A stretch of DNA of 34,765 nucleotides from Flavobacteriales bacterium (GCA_024641785.1 JAHECK010000020.1:1-34765); one strand, 5' to 3'. Shown: positions 1 to 9,020, counted from the stretch's first letter. Notes: a model not told the origin generated them from the sequence alone. Made by a program: numbers and translations.

Positions 1-55
1 TACCTGCGCGACTGTTCGAATACATTATTTCAAAATTCTATAACGTATAATTCAC

Positions 56-958
56 CTATTTAAAACGAGGGTGGAAATCATAAATAGCAGATCTAAGATA
101 ATCGGTATCCAGATGTGTATATACCTCTGTCGTGGTAATTGAAGCATGGCCTAACAGATCTTGAACTACCCTTAAATCAGCGCCTCCCTCAACAAGATGA
201 GTAGCAAATGAATGTCGGAATGTATGAGGTGAGATAACTTTATTGATTCCCGCTTCTTTGCCCAGATTTTTAACGATGGTAAAGATCATTACTCGAGTTA
301 GTTTGCTTCCTCTTCTATTTAAAAACAAAATATCTTCATTTCCTTTTTTAATAGACATTAAGTTTCTTATTTCTTTCAAATAAATAGAAATGAATTTTAT
401 TGCGTCCGGACCGATCGGAACGAGTCTCTCTTTATTTCCTTTTCCAATAACCCGGATATATTCCTCTTCAAAATTAAGTTTGCTAATACGCAGATCTACC
501 AACTCACTTACCCTTAAACCGCAACTATAAAGCGTTTCTATTATTGCCTTGTTTCGCATCCCAAGTGGTCCGCTTAGATCAATACAATCAATCAATTTAA
601 TGATCTCATTATAACTAAGTGTGTCTGGCAATTTGCGCCCAATTCTTGGGGATTCGATATCTGAAGCCGGATTGTCTTTTATTTCGTTTTCAAGTAATAA
701 AAATTTATAAAAACCTTTAATGGCCGAAACTAATCGGGCCTGACTTCGAGCGCCTAATCCTAATTGCGTCAGATAGTCTAAAAATGCTCTCAGATCTTTT
801 TGCGTCATTTTTACCGGACCTTTCCCCGATAAATTCATCCTGTCGAACTCGGCTAATTTTGAAACATCGTTTAGGTAAGCCTCAATAGAATGTTTTGCTA
901 AAGATCTTTCAAGTAAAATATAGTGACGAAAAGATTCAATATACGATTTCCAAACCAT
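56..958 (-). CDS. xerD: Tyrosine recombinase XerD (XerC/D family)
   Basis: This is a site-specific tyrosine recombinase that would resolve chromosome dimers at dif together with a partner Xer protein. The 300-residue length is typical for XerC/XerD. An N-terminal SAM-like DNA-binding domain (about 1-95) precedes the catalytic domain. All expected catalytic residues are visible: Arg149 (in SCGLRVSELV), Lys173 (in GKGNKERLVP), His245 and Arg248 (HTFRHSFATHL), His271 (LLGHASITTTEVY) and Tyr280. The gene is intact and divergent from aroQ, with a 56-base gap. From general knowledge, xerD next to aroQ is common in Bacteroidota, which favours XerD over XerC or an integrase. No phage or integron neighbours are seen. 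XerC versus XerD cannot be separated for certain by eye. Confidence 0.93.
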   Translation of the reverse strand: MVWKSYIESFRHYILLERSLAKHSIEAYLNDVSKLAEFDRMNLSGKGPVKMTQKDLRAFLDYLTQLGLGARSQARLVSAIKGFYKFLLLENEIKDNPASDIESPRIGRKLPDTLSYNEIIKLIDCIDLSGPLGMRNKAIIETLYSCGLRVSELVDLRISKLNFEEEYIRVIGKGNKERLVPIGPDAIKFISIYLKEIRNLMSIKKGNEDILFLNRRGSKLTRVMIFTIVKNLGKEAGINKVISPHTFRHSFATHLVEGGADLRVVQDLLGHASITTTEVYTHLDTDYLRSAIYDFHPRFK

Positions 959-1014
959 GTGTCAATTGTATCAAATATGTGCAAGGTAAAAGAACATTTA
1001 TTACCTTTCGGGGT

Positions 1015-1428
1015 ATGAAAATAATTATTATCAACGGTCCAAATTTAAATTTGCTAGGAATTAGAGAAAAGCACATTTATGGCGATAAAAATTTCGGTGC
1101 ATACATGTGTGAATTAGAAGAACTGTATCCGAAATTAAAACTTGAATATTTTCAATCGAATCATGAAGGTGCCTTAATTGATAAAATTCATGAAATTGGT
1201 TTTTCATACGATGGTATAATATTGAATGCAGGGGCTTATGGTCATACTTCAATTGCATTGGCTGATGCTATTGCTGCGATTAATACACCCGTAATTGAAA
1301 TTCACATTTCAAATGTTTACAATCGAGATCGTTTTAGACATCATTCCTTTATAAGTAAACACTGCAAAGGAATTATTACCGGCCTTGGAATTAAAGGATA
1401 TGAGCTGGCTATTCAATCATTTTTATAA
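1015..1428 (+). CDS. aroQ: Type II 3-dehydroquinate dehydratase
   Basis: This enzyme dehydrates 3-dehydroquinate to 3-dehydroshikimate, the third step of the shikimate pathway, as a cytosolic dodecamer in this family. I start it at ATG 1015, giving 137 residues. The same frame is open upstream to 895, but that extension runs into the xerD start and is not family-like. Visible motifs are GPNLNLLG (8-15), Arg17, Tyr22 (catalytic base in the family), QSNHEG (47-52), Asn71 in LNAGAYGHTS, His97 in EIHISN and Arg108. The spacing matches the known M. tuberculosis active site (R19, Y24, N75, H101, R112) with small shifts. It is followed 26 bases later by the acetoacetyl-CoA synthetase gene on the same strand. 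Confidence 0.95.
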   Translation: MKIIIINGPNLNLLGIREKHIYGDKNFGAYMCELEELYPKLKLEYFQSNHEGALIDKIHEIGFSYDGIILNAGAYGHTSIALADAIAAINTPVIEIHISNVYNRDRFRHHSFISKHCKGIITGLGIKGYELAIQSFL

Positions 1429-1454
1429 ATCATTTATCACTTAAATCATTTGTA

Positions 1455-3437
1455 ATGGTGAAAGCAATCTGGACTCCTTCTTCGAAATTTATTGAAGAGG
1501 CAAACATTACTAAATTCATTTCATGGTTGGATGAAACTAAGTCGCTTCATTTTTCAAACTATGAAGAATTGTGGCAATGGTCATGCGACAATATTGAAAG
1601 CTTTTGGGAAATTATCGTTGAGTATTTTGATATTGACTTAAAAGATTCTTACAAAAATGTAATGAGTTCTCAAGCTATGCCGGGAGTAAGATGGTTCGAA
1701 GGAGCCAAAGTGAATTATTGCTCTCAACTATTTAAAAATAGAACAAAAGAACACCCTGCATTGATCTGTAAAACAGAAAAAAGTGATATTAAAGAGGTTT
1801 CCTGGGATGAATTATATCTTAAAGTAGCTGCTTTAAGCAAATTCATGAAAGAAAGAGGAATTAAAAAAGGAGATTGTGTAGTAGCTTATATGGGTAACAT
1901 TTCCGAAACCGTAGTTGCTTTTTTAGCTTGCGCTTCTCTAGGAGCAATTTGGTCGAGTTGTTCTCCTGATTTTGGCTCTGATAGTGTGATAGAACGATTT
2001 AAGCAGATAAAACCCAAAATGTTGTTTGCTGTAAATTCATATAACTATGGAGGAAAAGCATACGATAAAACAGATGCTATTAAAGAGATAATAAGTCAAA
2101 TCCCTGAAATAAAAGACACGATCATTCTCGAATCTCCCAGTGAACCAGCATCAATTATTGATGAAATCAGTTCCTTTTCTTTTAAAGACATCATAGAAAA
2201 TTCAAATGCGTTTGAAATAGAATATGAGTTTGTTGAATTCAATGAACCTTTATGGGTTCTTTATTCAAGCGGAACAACAGGTATTCCTAAAGCAATCACA
2301 CATAGTCAGGGTGGGATCATTATTGAACATATAAAATATTTAAAACTTCATAGTAATATTAAACCCGGAAGTCGCTTCTTTTGGTTTAGTACCACCGGTT
2401 GGATGATGTGGAACTTTATAATGGGAAGCTTACTATCCGGATCTACAGCCATTTTATATGACGGAAGTCCGGTATTCCCAAATATTAATTTCTTGTGGGA
2501 ATTTGCAGAAAAGGTGAAAATGGAAACTTTCGGAACAAGTGCCGCCTATTTGATGGCTTGTAAAAAAGCCGAATTGATCCCATCAAAAGAGAATGACTTA
2601 AGCAATTTAAAAAGTATAGGTTCAACTGGTTCTCCATTACCAATTGCAGGGTTTGAATGGTGCTATTCAGCAATTAAAAAGGACCTATGGCTTAATTCAG
2701 TTAGTGGAGGTACCGATATATGCAGTGTCTTTACCGGAGGACTACCTACCCTTCCTGTTTATCCAGGTGAGATCCAATGCAGATCGCTTGGTGCAAAAGT
2801 AGAGTCGCTTGATGATAACGGTGTCGCTCATATTGATACAGTCGGAGAAATGGTGATAAGTGAAGCAATGCCATCGATGCCTATTTATTTTTGGAATGAT
2901 AAAAATAATGAAAGGTATAAAGAAAGCTATTTTGAAACCTATCCCGCAAAATGGCGTCATGGAGATTGGGTAGAAATCACTAAACGTGGCGGAGCGATTA
3001 TATCAGGTAGATCAGATTCGACACTTAACCGAGGCGGTATTCGGATCGGAACTGCCGAAATTTATAGTGCACTAGCGAAATTACCTCAAATAAAGGACAG
3101 TTTGATCGTTGGTTTAGAAAGAGATAATGGTAATTATTTTATGCCTCTTTTTGTTGTTTTAAATGAGGAGGTCGAGCTCGATCTTGAGCTAAAGACCAAG
3201 ATCAAAAAAATAATAATGATGCAATTTTCACCACGCCATTCGCCTGATGATATTTATGTGATCGATGAGGTACCTTATACCTTGAGTGGTAAAAAAATGG
3301 AAACCCCTGTTAAAAATCTATTTCTCGGAAAAGACATACAAAAAGTAATAAACAGAGATGCGATGAGGAATCCTGATGCTTTTAATTTTTTTATTGATTT
3401 TAAAAAAGAGGTTGTTGACAAACTAAATTATAATTGA
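1455..3437 (+). CDS. aacS: Acetoacetyl-CoA synthetase (acetoacetate-CoA ligase)
   Basis: This is an adenylate-forming enzyme that activates acetoacetate to acetoacetyl-CoA with ATP and CoA, allowing use of ketone bodies or recycling of acetoacetate from leucine and tyrosine breakdown. The 660-residue length fits the family (about 650). The N-terminal ACS-type cap is followed by the AMP-binding signature SSGTTGIPKA (about 271-280), then the adenylation core. The C-terminal lid carries SGKK (611-614), where the acylation lysine of the superfamily sits. The early motif GVRWFEGAKVNYCSQ is the form I associate with AacS; acetyl-CoA synthetase usually has LNAxxNCxDRH there. The next gene begins 2 bases after the stop, so translation is probably coupled. 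No CoA-transferase or thiolase lies nearby. Confidence 0.9.
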   Translation: MVKAIWTPSSKFIEEANITKFISWLDETKSLHFSNYEELWQWSCDNIESFWEIIVEYFDIDLKDSYKNVMSSQAMPGVRWFEGAKVNYCSQLFKNRTKEHPALICKTEKSDIKEVSWDELYLKVAALSKFMKERGIKKGDCVVAYMGNISETVVAFLACASLGAIWSSCSPDFGSDSVIERFKQIKPKMLFAVNSYNYGGKAYDKTDAIKEIISQIPEIKDTIILESPSEPASIIDEISSFSFKDIIENSNAFEIEYEFVEFNEPLWVLYSSGTTGIPKAITHSQGGIIIEHIKYLKLHSNIKPGSRFFWFSTTGWMMWNFIMGSLLSGSTAILYDGSPVFPNINFLWEFAEKVKMETFGTSAAYLMACKKAELIPSKENDLSNLKSIGSTGSPLPIAGFEWCYSAIKKDLWLNSVSGGTDICSVFTGGLPTLPVYPGEIQCRSLGAKVESLDDNGVAHIDTVGEMVISEAMPSMPIYFWNDKNNERYKESYFETYPAKWRHGDWVEITKRGGAIISGRSDSTLNRGGIRIGTAEIYSALAKLPQIKDSLIVGLERDNGNYFMPLFVVLNEEVELDLELKTKIKKIIMMQFSPRHSPDDIYVIDEVPYTLSGKKMETPVKNLFLGKDIQKVINRDAMRNPDAFNFFIDFKKEVVDKLNYN

Positions 3438-3439
3438 AT

Positions 3440-4513
3440 ATGATTTCTAACATTAAGGTGCCTTCCAACTTTTATTCGATAATGAAATGGGCTGGAATAA
3501 TTATAATAATAGCCGGAATAAAATCGATTTCAAATATTATTATACCAATGATATTAGCTGTTTTTATTAGCTTAATGTTATTGCAGGCAGTACATTGGTT
3601 AGAAAATAAGAAAATCTCAAGAAACATTGCCATACTAGTTGTGGTTATAATCTTTACTTTGTTTCTCTTTCTTATTGGCAATCTACTCGGAATTTCACTA
3701 GGTAAGTTCAATGCCGATCTTCCACAATACAAATTAAAATTACTCAACTATATTGCTGACAATAGCGATATCCTTCAGAAATTCGGGATTAATTATTCTA
3801 CTGATCACCCTATTAATACAGAACCCTCATTATTAATGAATTTAATTCTAAACGGACTTGAGCATTTGAAACAAATTATAAGTATGGTATTTCTTATCAT
3901 GCTTCTCACTATATTCTTTTTATTGGAACTTGATTCTTTTCCAATAAAATTCAAAGCAATGTTTAGTCAAAGTGGAAATGAAAAATCTGTTATTAACTTA
4001 AATAAAATCATTATCAATCTCAGAAGTTATATTGGGATAAAAAGTGTCACCAGTTTTGCAACCGGTCTTTTTATTTATTTAGGTTTATTAATTCTGGATG
4101 TTGATTATGCTATACTTTGGGGTTGCCTCGCTTTCCTTTTAAATTATATTCCAAATATTGGCTCTTTGATCGCTGCTATACCAGCTGTAATTTTTGCCGG
4201 TATTGAACTGGGTGGGAGTACCCTCCTTTATACAGGAATACTTTATTTTGCTGTAAATTTTATTATAGGTAGCATTATCGAACCTAAAGTAATGGGAAAA
4301 GGAATGGGACTTTCTATGGCTGTAATTCTGATTTCTTTAATGTTTTGGGGATGGTTATTTGGACCCATCGGAATGTTTCTTTCCGTACCTTTAACAATGG
4401 TAATGAAAGTGTTTTTAGAATCTAATGAAGATAGTAAGTATTTCGCCATTTTAATAGGTACTGAAGAAGAGGCAAAACTAATATTGAAAAATGAAGATAA
4501 AGTTAGACAATAA
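3440..4513 (+). CDS. AI-2E family transporter (permease), copy 1
   Basis: This is a polytopic inner-membrane protein of the AI-2E/TqsA/PerM family (PF01594). The family name comes from E. coli TqsA; other members act in ion or acid export, so the substrate here is unknown. Starting at ATG 3440 gives 357 residues, 2 bases after the aacS stop. A TTG at 3434 would add two residues but overlaps that stop. Hydrophobic segments lie at about 13-55 and 62-85, with several more in the second half. Family landmarks are LNYIPNIGSLIAAIPAV in the C-terminal half and GWLFGPIGMFLSVPLT near the end. It is clearly paralogous to the next gene, with which it overlaps by 23 bases. Confidence 0.88.
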   Translation: MISNIKVPSNFYSIMKWAGIIIIIAGIKSISNIIIPMILAVFISLMLLQAVHWLENKKISRNIAILVVVIIFTLFLFLIGNLLGISLGKFNADLPQYKLKLLNYIADNSDILQKFGINYSTDHPINTEPSLLMNLILNGLEHLKQIISMVFLIMLLTIFFLLELDSFPIKFKAMFSQSGNEKSVINLNKIIINLRSYIGIKSVTSFATGLFIYLGLLILDVDYAILWGCLAFLLNYIPNIGSLIAAIPAVIFAGIELGGSTLLYTGILYFAVNFIIGSIIEPKVMGKGMGLSMAVILISLMFWGWLFGPIGMFLSVPLTMVMKVFLESNEDSKYFAILIGTEEEAKLILKNEDKVRQ

Positions 4514-5579
4514 CAATCAGTTAGCCCCCTTTATTAGATGGGCCTGCATCTTCATCATCATTGGCGGAATGAAGATCGCATCGGATATTTTGACTCCATT
4601 TTTCTTAGCACTATTTATTAGCATCATTGCTTCTCAGCCTGTTAACTGGCTTATAAAGAAAGGTTTGCCAAAATCAATTTCAATTATTTTAGTAATGTTA
4701 ATCTTGGTTACTTTTGGTGTTTTTGTTGGAGGTATCATTGGAACTTCCATCAGTCAGTTTACGCAAAACCTGCCTTTACTGGATCAAAGCTTTAAAGAAA
4801 ACATTACTTCATTTACGATAAGTGTTAATAAATTAGGCTTTAATTTTTCTGATGCTAGAATTGCAAGTCTGATCGATCCCGGGAAAATCCTTCAATTTAC
4901 TGCTACTACAATAAGCAGCATGGGAAATATACTTGGACAAACACTTATAATTATTTTAATTTCATTATTTGTCCTATTCGAATTAGATAGCTTTCCAATA
5001 AAATATAAAGTCGTTTCCAAAAACAACGAGAATAAAAAAAGAAAGAAATATAATTTTACTGCAATTATTAATAATGTAAGGAGTTATCTCTATGTTAAAA
5101 CAATGATCAGTCTTGCTGCAGGTATTCTTACAGCCCTTGGATTAAAAATTCTGGGTATTCAATATGCCTTTTTCTGGGGTCTGATCGCATTTCTAATGAA
5201 TTACATTCCTAATATAGGTTCCATTTTAGCAGCGCTTCCGGTAGTTGCCTTTGCTCTTATTGGATACGGCTTCGAAAAAGTTATATGGACCATCGCTATT
5301 TATCTTTTAATCAATATCATTGAAAGCATTGTAGAACCGAAAATTATGGGCGATGACTTTGGCTTATCCACCTTAGTGGTTCTTTTGTCATTATTATTTT
5401 GGGGGTGGGTCTTTGGGCCAATTGGAATGTTCCTTTCTGTTCCTTTTACAATGATCCTTAAAATAATACTCGAAACCAATGATCAATCTCAGTGGCTATC
5501 TACCTGGTTGAATTCCGAAAAAAATATTAGAAGACAATGGAAAGAAATTCAAGATAATGAGGAAAATACGGCATTATAA
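4491..5579 (+). CDS. AI-2E family transporter (permease), copy 2
   Basis: This is a second inner-membrane permease of the PF01594 family, 362 residues, with the same architecture as the preceding gene. Both begin with an amphipathic lead into a segment like RWACIFIIIGGMKIASDIL. Both contain an NYIPNIGS(I/L)xAAxPxV block and both end with GWxFGPIGMFLSVPxTMxxK. The start at 4491 lies inside the 3' end of copy 1 (23-base overlap), pointing to translational coupling. The next in-frame Met is within the first membrane helix, so this start is the sensible one. A cluster of Lys, Asn and Glu around 177-190 probably marks a cytosolic loop. The substrate is unknown. The tandem pair could act as a hetero-oligomer or be functionally split; neither can be seen from sequence. 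Confidence 0.88.
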   Translation: MKIKLDNNNQLAPFIRWACIFIIIGGMKIASDILTPFFLALFISIIASQPVNWLIKKGLPKSISIILVMLILVTFGVFVGGIIGTSISQFTQNLPLLDQSFKENITSFTISVNKLGFNFSDARIASLIDPGKILQFTATTISSMGNILGQTLIIILISLFVLFELDSFPIKYKVVSKNNENKKRKKYNFTAIINNVRSYLYVKTMISLAAGILTALGLKILGIQYAFFWGLIAFLMNYIPNIGSILAALPVVAFALIGYGFEKVIWTIAIYLLINIIESIVEPKIMGDDFGLSTLVVLLSLLFWGWVFGPIGMFLSVPFTMILKIILETNDQSQWLSTWLNSEKNIRRQWKEIQDNEENTAL

Positions 5580-5662
5580 CCCAATTCTATTTTTATATTA
5601 TAAATTAATTTAATACCATTGAACTTGCTTTTTCTAATCACAAAAGACAATCAAAATCCTAA

Positions 5663-6436
5663 ATGTTAATTACCATTTCTCCTGCAAAAACACTAGACTT
5701 TTCCACTAATAAAAAAGGAAATCTAATTCAATATCCTGTTTTTACGGAAGAAGCCGATTATCTTATTCAAAAATTGAAGAAGCTAAGTCCAAAAAAGATT
5801 GCATCAATGATGGACTTAAGCGATAATTTAGCTGAATTGAATTATGAACGTTTTCAAAATTGGGAAAAACCTTTTGATCCTTCAATTGCTAGAGAAGCAC
5901 TTTCCGTTTTTAAAGGAGATGTATACATCGGGCTGGAAGCCGAGACTTTATCGCAAAAAAGCATCAATTATTTAGAAGATCATCTTATCATCTTATCAGG
6001 CCTATATGGCGTATTAAGACCCAGTGATTCGATACTTCCTTACCGCCTCGAAATGGGTCGCCCTTTTAAAGTAACTCCTAAAAAAAAGAATTTATATCAA
6101 TACTGGGATACAAAGATCACCGATTACTTCAATCAACGGTCGGAAGAAGAAAAATCGAATTTGTTGATTAATTTAGCCAGCAACGAATATTTTAAATCGA
6201 TACAAGAAAAGAAATTAAGAGCAGAAGTTATTACACCGGAATTTAAGGACCTCAAAAATGGAACTTATAAAACATTGAGTTTTTTCGCTAAAAAAGCAAG
6301 AGGCTCAATGCTCAGGTATATGGCAGAAAACAATATAAAGGAAGCCGAAGAGATCAAATCTTTTGATCATGACGGTTATTATTTTAATCATTCATTAAGC
6401 ACAGAAAAAAAATGGGTATTTACTCGAGATCATTAG
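5663..6436 (+). CDS. yaaA: YaaA / UPF0246 family peroxide-stress protein
   Basis: This is a member of the YaaA (DUF328/UPF0246) family. E. coli YaaA lowers free intracellular iron during hydrogen peroxide stress and binds DNA. The 257-residue length is normal. Characteristic motifs are the N-terminal MLITISPAKTLDF, the central LSGLYGVLRPSDSILPYRLEM, LINLASNEYF and the C-terminal FDHDGYYFN. The gene follows an 83-base gap after the permease pair, so it may have its own promoter, although I could not pick a convincing one. Its last 25 bases overlap the start of the secreted FKBP gene, so the two are probably co-translated. Assignment to the family is firm; the physiological role here is carried over from E. 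coli. Confidence 0.93.
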   Translation: MLITISPAKTLDFSTNKKGNLIQYPVFTEEADYLIQKLKKLSPKKIASMMDLSDNLAELNYERFQNWEKPFDPSIAREALSVFKGDVYIGLEAETLSQKSINYLEDHLIILSGLYGVLRPSDSILPYRLEMGRPFKVTPKKKNLYQYWDTKITDYFNQRSEEEKSNLLINLASNEYFKSIQEKKLRAEVITPEFKDLKNGTYKTLSFFAKKARGSMLRYMAENNIKEAEEIKSFDHDGYYFNHSLSTEKKWVFTRDH

Positions 6437-7140
6437 CAATTATTATCATCTTTTTATTTGTAAACGAAATGCAGGTTTTTGGACAGAGATCCAAGAAAAA
6501 TAAAAAGAATAAAGGTCAAATTGAAAGCACACAGGTATTACTATTAAATCAAAATGATTCTGTGAGTTATGCATTAGGAATGGGTATGGCCGAAAACTTA
6601 AAAACTTCCGGAATGGACAGTTTAAGTTATGGTGCATTTCAAGCAGGATTAAAAGCTATTTTTAATTCTGATTCGACGCTAATTGATGCAGATCAAGTAC
6701 AGCTTATATTACAAAGTTATTTTGTAGGATTAGCATTAAAGGCTACAGAAAAAAATCTTGAAGAAGAGCGCGCTTTTTTAGCGAAAAATAAACTCCGCCC
6801 AGAAGTAGATACCACTGCAAGTGGACTTCAATATGAAGTGATCGTGCAAGGAGAAGGACCTTTTCCAAATGCCAATAGTCAGGTTACGGTTAATTATGAA
6901 GGGAAATTATTAAATGGCGATATTTTCGATTCATCTTATGAAAGAAATGAAGTGATCCAGTTTAGTTTAGAACAAGTGATTGTAGGTTGGACTGAAGGTC
7001 TTCAATTAATGAATCCAGGGTCGAAATTCATACTTTATATCCCTTCTGAACTTGCTTGGGGAGAAAGAGGTGCCGGTGAAGATATTCCACCAAATTCGAT
7101 GGTTATTTTTACTGTAGAACTTATCAGTATCGATAATTAA
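6412..7140 (+). CDS. Secreted FKBP-type peptidyl-prolyl isomerase (FkpA/FklB/Mip-like)
   Basis: This is a periplasmic prolyl cis-trans isomerase that would help envelope proteins fold. It has 242 residues. A signal peptide (1-25, hydrophobic IIIIFLFVNEMQVFG then Q) is followed by a Lys/Asn-rich stretch. An FKBP N-terminal helical dimerisation region (about 48-125, with VSYALGMGMAENL) comes next, and the FKBP domain (about 138-242) ends the protein. Active-site residues expected from FKBPs are present: Tyr162, Phe172-Asp173 (IFDSS), VIVGWTEGLQLM and Tyr209. The start at 6412 lies within yaaA; the next Met (residue 20) would remove the signal peptide, so 6412 is preferred. The Gln after the predicted signal region resembles other Bacteroidota exported proteins in this window. 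Confidence 0.92.
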   Translation: MGIYSRSLAIIIIFLFVNEMQVFGQRSKKNKKNKGQIESTQVLLLNQNDSVSYALGMGMAENLKTSGMDSLSYGAFQAGLKAIFNSDSTLIDADQVQLILQSYFVGLALKATEKNLEEERAFLAKNKLRPEVDTTASGLQYEVIVQGEGPFPNANSQVTVNYEGKLLNGDIFDSSYERNEVIQFSLEQVIVGWTEGLQLMNPGSKFILYIPSELAWGERGAGEDIPPNSMVIFTVELISIDN

Positions 7141-7217
7141 TTGTTGTTTGTAAAATTCAAATAACGTACTAAAAATTATTTTTTATAGTTATGTTTCAAC
7201 TAACTAAACTCAAGAAA

Positions 7218-8027
7218 ATGAAAACTGCCCTTAAATTACTTTTAGTCCTTCTATTATTTGGATCGATAGACGCTTACTCACAAGACAAAATTTTTCTCAA
7301 AGGATCTAAAGAGGTATTGCAAGTTGATATTATAGAAATCGGATCACAAAGTATTCGATATAAAACTTTTGGGGATAGTACATCTATTGTCTTCAATATT
7401 GAGAAATATTTAGTTGAAAAAGTTTTAACTGCTCAAGGGGACGTTTATGCTTTTGCTGACCCACTTAGCGATCCTGCGATCTATGCAGATCAGAAAAAAA
7501 ATGCACTAAAAGTAGGATTCTTTAATGTCTTTTTTGGATCTATGCAATTTGCTTATGAAAGAAGTCTAGAACCGGGTAAGAGTATCGAAGCTACGCTGGG
7601 GATCATAGGTGCAGGGGTAGATTTAACTGGAACTCAATCTAGAGGTGCTACTATTAAATTTGGATACAAAATGATCAAGACTCCTGATTATTATATTCCC
7701 GGAATGCGAGCCAGTCATATTTTGAATGGTGGCTATATTAAACCGGAGATTGTTTTCAATGTTTTCAATTATGATGCATATAGTTATGATTATTATCAAA
7801 GCACAACTACTCGGGAAAATAGCTTTTCAGGTGCCTTTGTATTAAATCTTGGTAAGCAATGGATCATTTCAAACTTTTTAGTCGATCTTTATTTTGGTGC
7901 CGGATTTGGTTTTGCCTCCAATAGCGAAGATTATTATAGCGGACAATATTATGGGTTTTTAGGGGCCTATGAAGGCTTTCCTATCGCATTAACCGGTGGA
8001 CTTAAAATAGGTTTTCTATTTAAATAG
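7218..8027 (+). CDS. Exported protein, predicted small outer-membrane beta-barrel
   Basis: I do not recognise a named family. The preferred ATG at 7218 gives 269 residues beginning MKTALKLLLVLLLFGSIDAYSQ, a clear signal peptide; the upstream ATG at 7191 would add nine residues before it. After the signal is a short domain (about 22-75) of the kind common in Bacteroidota exported proteins: DKIFLKGSKEVL, then a strand-rich IRYKTFGD segment. The rest is rich in Tyr, Gly and Phe with alternating hydrophobic residues (FNVFFGSMQFAYERSL, LYFGAGFGFASNSEDYYSG) and ends in GGLKIGFLFK. A terminal aromatic residue near the end is usual for outer-membrane barrels. It is convergent with moxR, with only 7 bases between the stops and no hairpin terminator. 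Confidence 0.75.
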   Translation: MKTALKLLLVLLLFGSIDAYSQDKIFLKGSKEVLQVDIIEIGSQSIRYKTFGDSTSIVFNIEKYLVEKVLTAQGDVYAFADPLSDPAIYADQKKNALKVGFFNVFFGSMQFAYERSLEPGKSIEATLGIIGAGVDLTGTQSRGATIKFGYKMIKTPDYYIPGMRASHILNGGYIKPEIVFNVFNYDAYSYDYYQSTTTRENSFSGAFVLNLGKQWIISNFLVDLYFGAGFGFASNSEDYYSGQYYGFLGAYEGFPIALTGGLKIGFLFK

Positions 8028-8034
8028 AAATTGA

Positions 8035-9006
8035 TTAAAGAAGACTATCAATAATCTTATCTGAAGTAAACCCTTCGGCTTCTGCTTTATAATTACGAAT
8101 TAATCGATGGCGAAGTACCGGATGTACCACTGCTTTAACATCTTCGATATCAGGTGAGAATTTCCCATTAATAGCCGCATGTGTTTTCGCAGCGAGTATT
8201 AAGTTTTGAGATGCTCTCGGACCTGCTCCCCATGATACAAAATCTTTGATTATTGAAGTTGCGCGATCTGATTCAGGTCGGGTTTTACCCACTAATTCAA
8301 CCGCGTAATTGATTACATTATCAGCTACAGGCATTCTTCTGATCAGTTGCTGAAAATAGCGAATCTGATCACCATCAAGAGTCGATTGAATTTTTTGAGT
8401 GTTCTCAACCGTTGTTGATTTAACTACCTGTACTTCTTCATCAAAACTTGGATAATCTACCCATATATTAAACATAAATCGATCGAGTTGTGCCTCCGGC
8501 AAAGGATAAGTTCCTTCCTGTTCAATTGGATTTTGAGTAGCTAGTACAAAAAATGGATCATCTAAAGTATAAGTATGACCTGCAGCGGTAACTGTTTTTT
8601 CCTGCATCGCTTCCAATAAGGCCGCTTGCGTTTTTGGTGGAGTTCTATTGATCTCATCTGCTAAGATCACATTTGCAAATACAGGTCCTTTTATAAATTT
8701 AAAATGGCGGGATTCATCCAAAATCTCAGATCCAATAATATCTGAAGGCATTAAATCGGGAGTAAATTGAATCCTGTTAAAACTCAATCCTAATGAATTG
8801 GCAATACTACTTACCAATAAAGTCTTTGCTAGTCCCGGAACTCCAACCAATAAGCAGTGTCCTTTACTAAAAATTGAAATTAGAACTTGTTTTACAACGA
8901 TGTCCTGACCAATAATTACTTTAGAAATTTCTTTTGTAAGTGCATTATATCGAACAACAAAATCCTGAATTGCTTCACTATCCGATTTATAATTTGGTAC
9001 TGCCAT
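8035..9006 (-). CDS. MoxR family AAA+ ATPase
   Basis: This is a MoxR-type AAA+ chaperone-like ATPase (AAA_3 plus lid domain), 323 residues, cytosolic. Visible motifs are Walker A GVPGLAKT (55-62), Walker B VILADE (113-118) followed by INRTPPKTQAALLEAMQE, sensor 1 LATQNP (to about 160) and the lid with Arg-rich helices near the end. Relatives usually sit beside DUF58 and von Willebrand (Bat) genes and help mature or insert metal cofactors or envelope complexes. Here no DUF58 or Bat gene is seen; moxR is the last gene of the guaB/surA run, 14 bases after the SurA-like gene. That placement suggests a link to envelope protein quality control, but this is inference. Confidence 0.93.
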   Translation of the reverse strand: MAVPNYKSDSEAIQDFVVRYNALTKEISKVIIGQDIVVKQVLISIFSKGHCLLVGVPGLAKTLLVSSIANSLGLSFNRIQFTPDLMPSDIIGSEILDESRHFKFIKGPVFANVILADEINRTPPKTQAALLEAMQEKTVTAAGHTYTLDDPFFVLATQNPIEQEGTYPLPEAQLDRFMFNIWVDYPSFDEEVQVVKSTTVENTQKIQSTLDGDQIRYFQQLIRRMPVADNVINYAVELVGKTRPESDRATSIIKDFVSWGAGPRASQNLILAAKTHAAINGKFSPDIEDVKAVVHPVLRHRLIRNYKAEAEGFTSDKIIDSLL

Positions 9007-9020
9007 TTATTAAGTCTTTG

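Noticed and set aside
1-63. Possible 3' end of a plus-strand gene running in from the left edge
   Set aside because: Two frames are open from base 1 (stops at 61-63 and 48-50), giving 15-20 residues with no recognisable motif. Too short to call.
56-958. Integrase of a mobile element
   Set aside because: No attachment sites, transposase or phage genes are near, and the neighbourhood and length fit the housekeeping XerD.
895-1014. Upstream in-frame extension of aroQ by 40 codons
   Set aside because: It overlaps the xerD start, and the family N-terminus begins at the ATG at 1015, where active-site spacing fits.
3440-5579. AI-2 quorum-sensing export role for the AI-2E permeases
   Set aside because: The family name comes from one E. 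coli member; no luxS or other AI-2 gene is in the window, so I kept the substrate as unknown.
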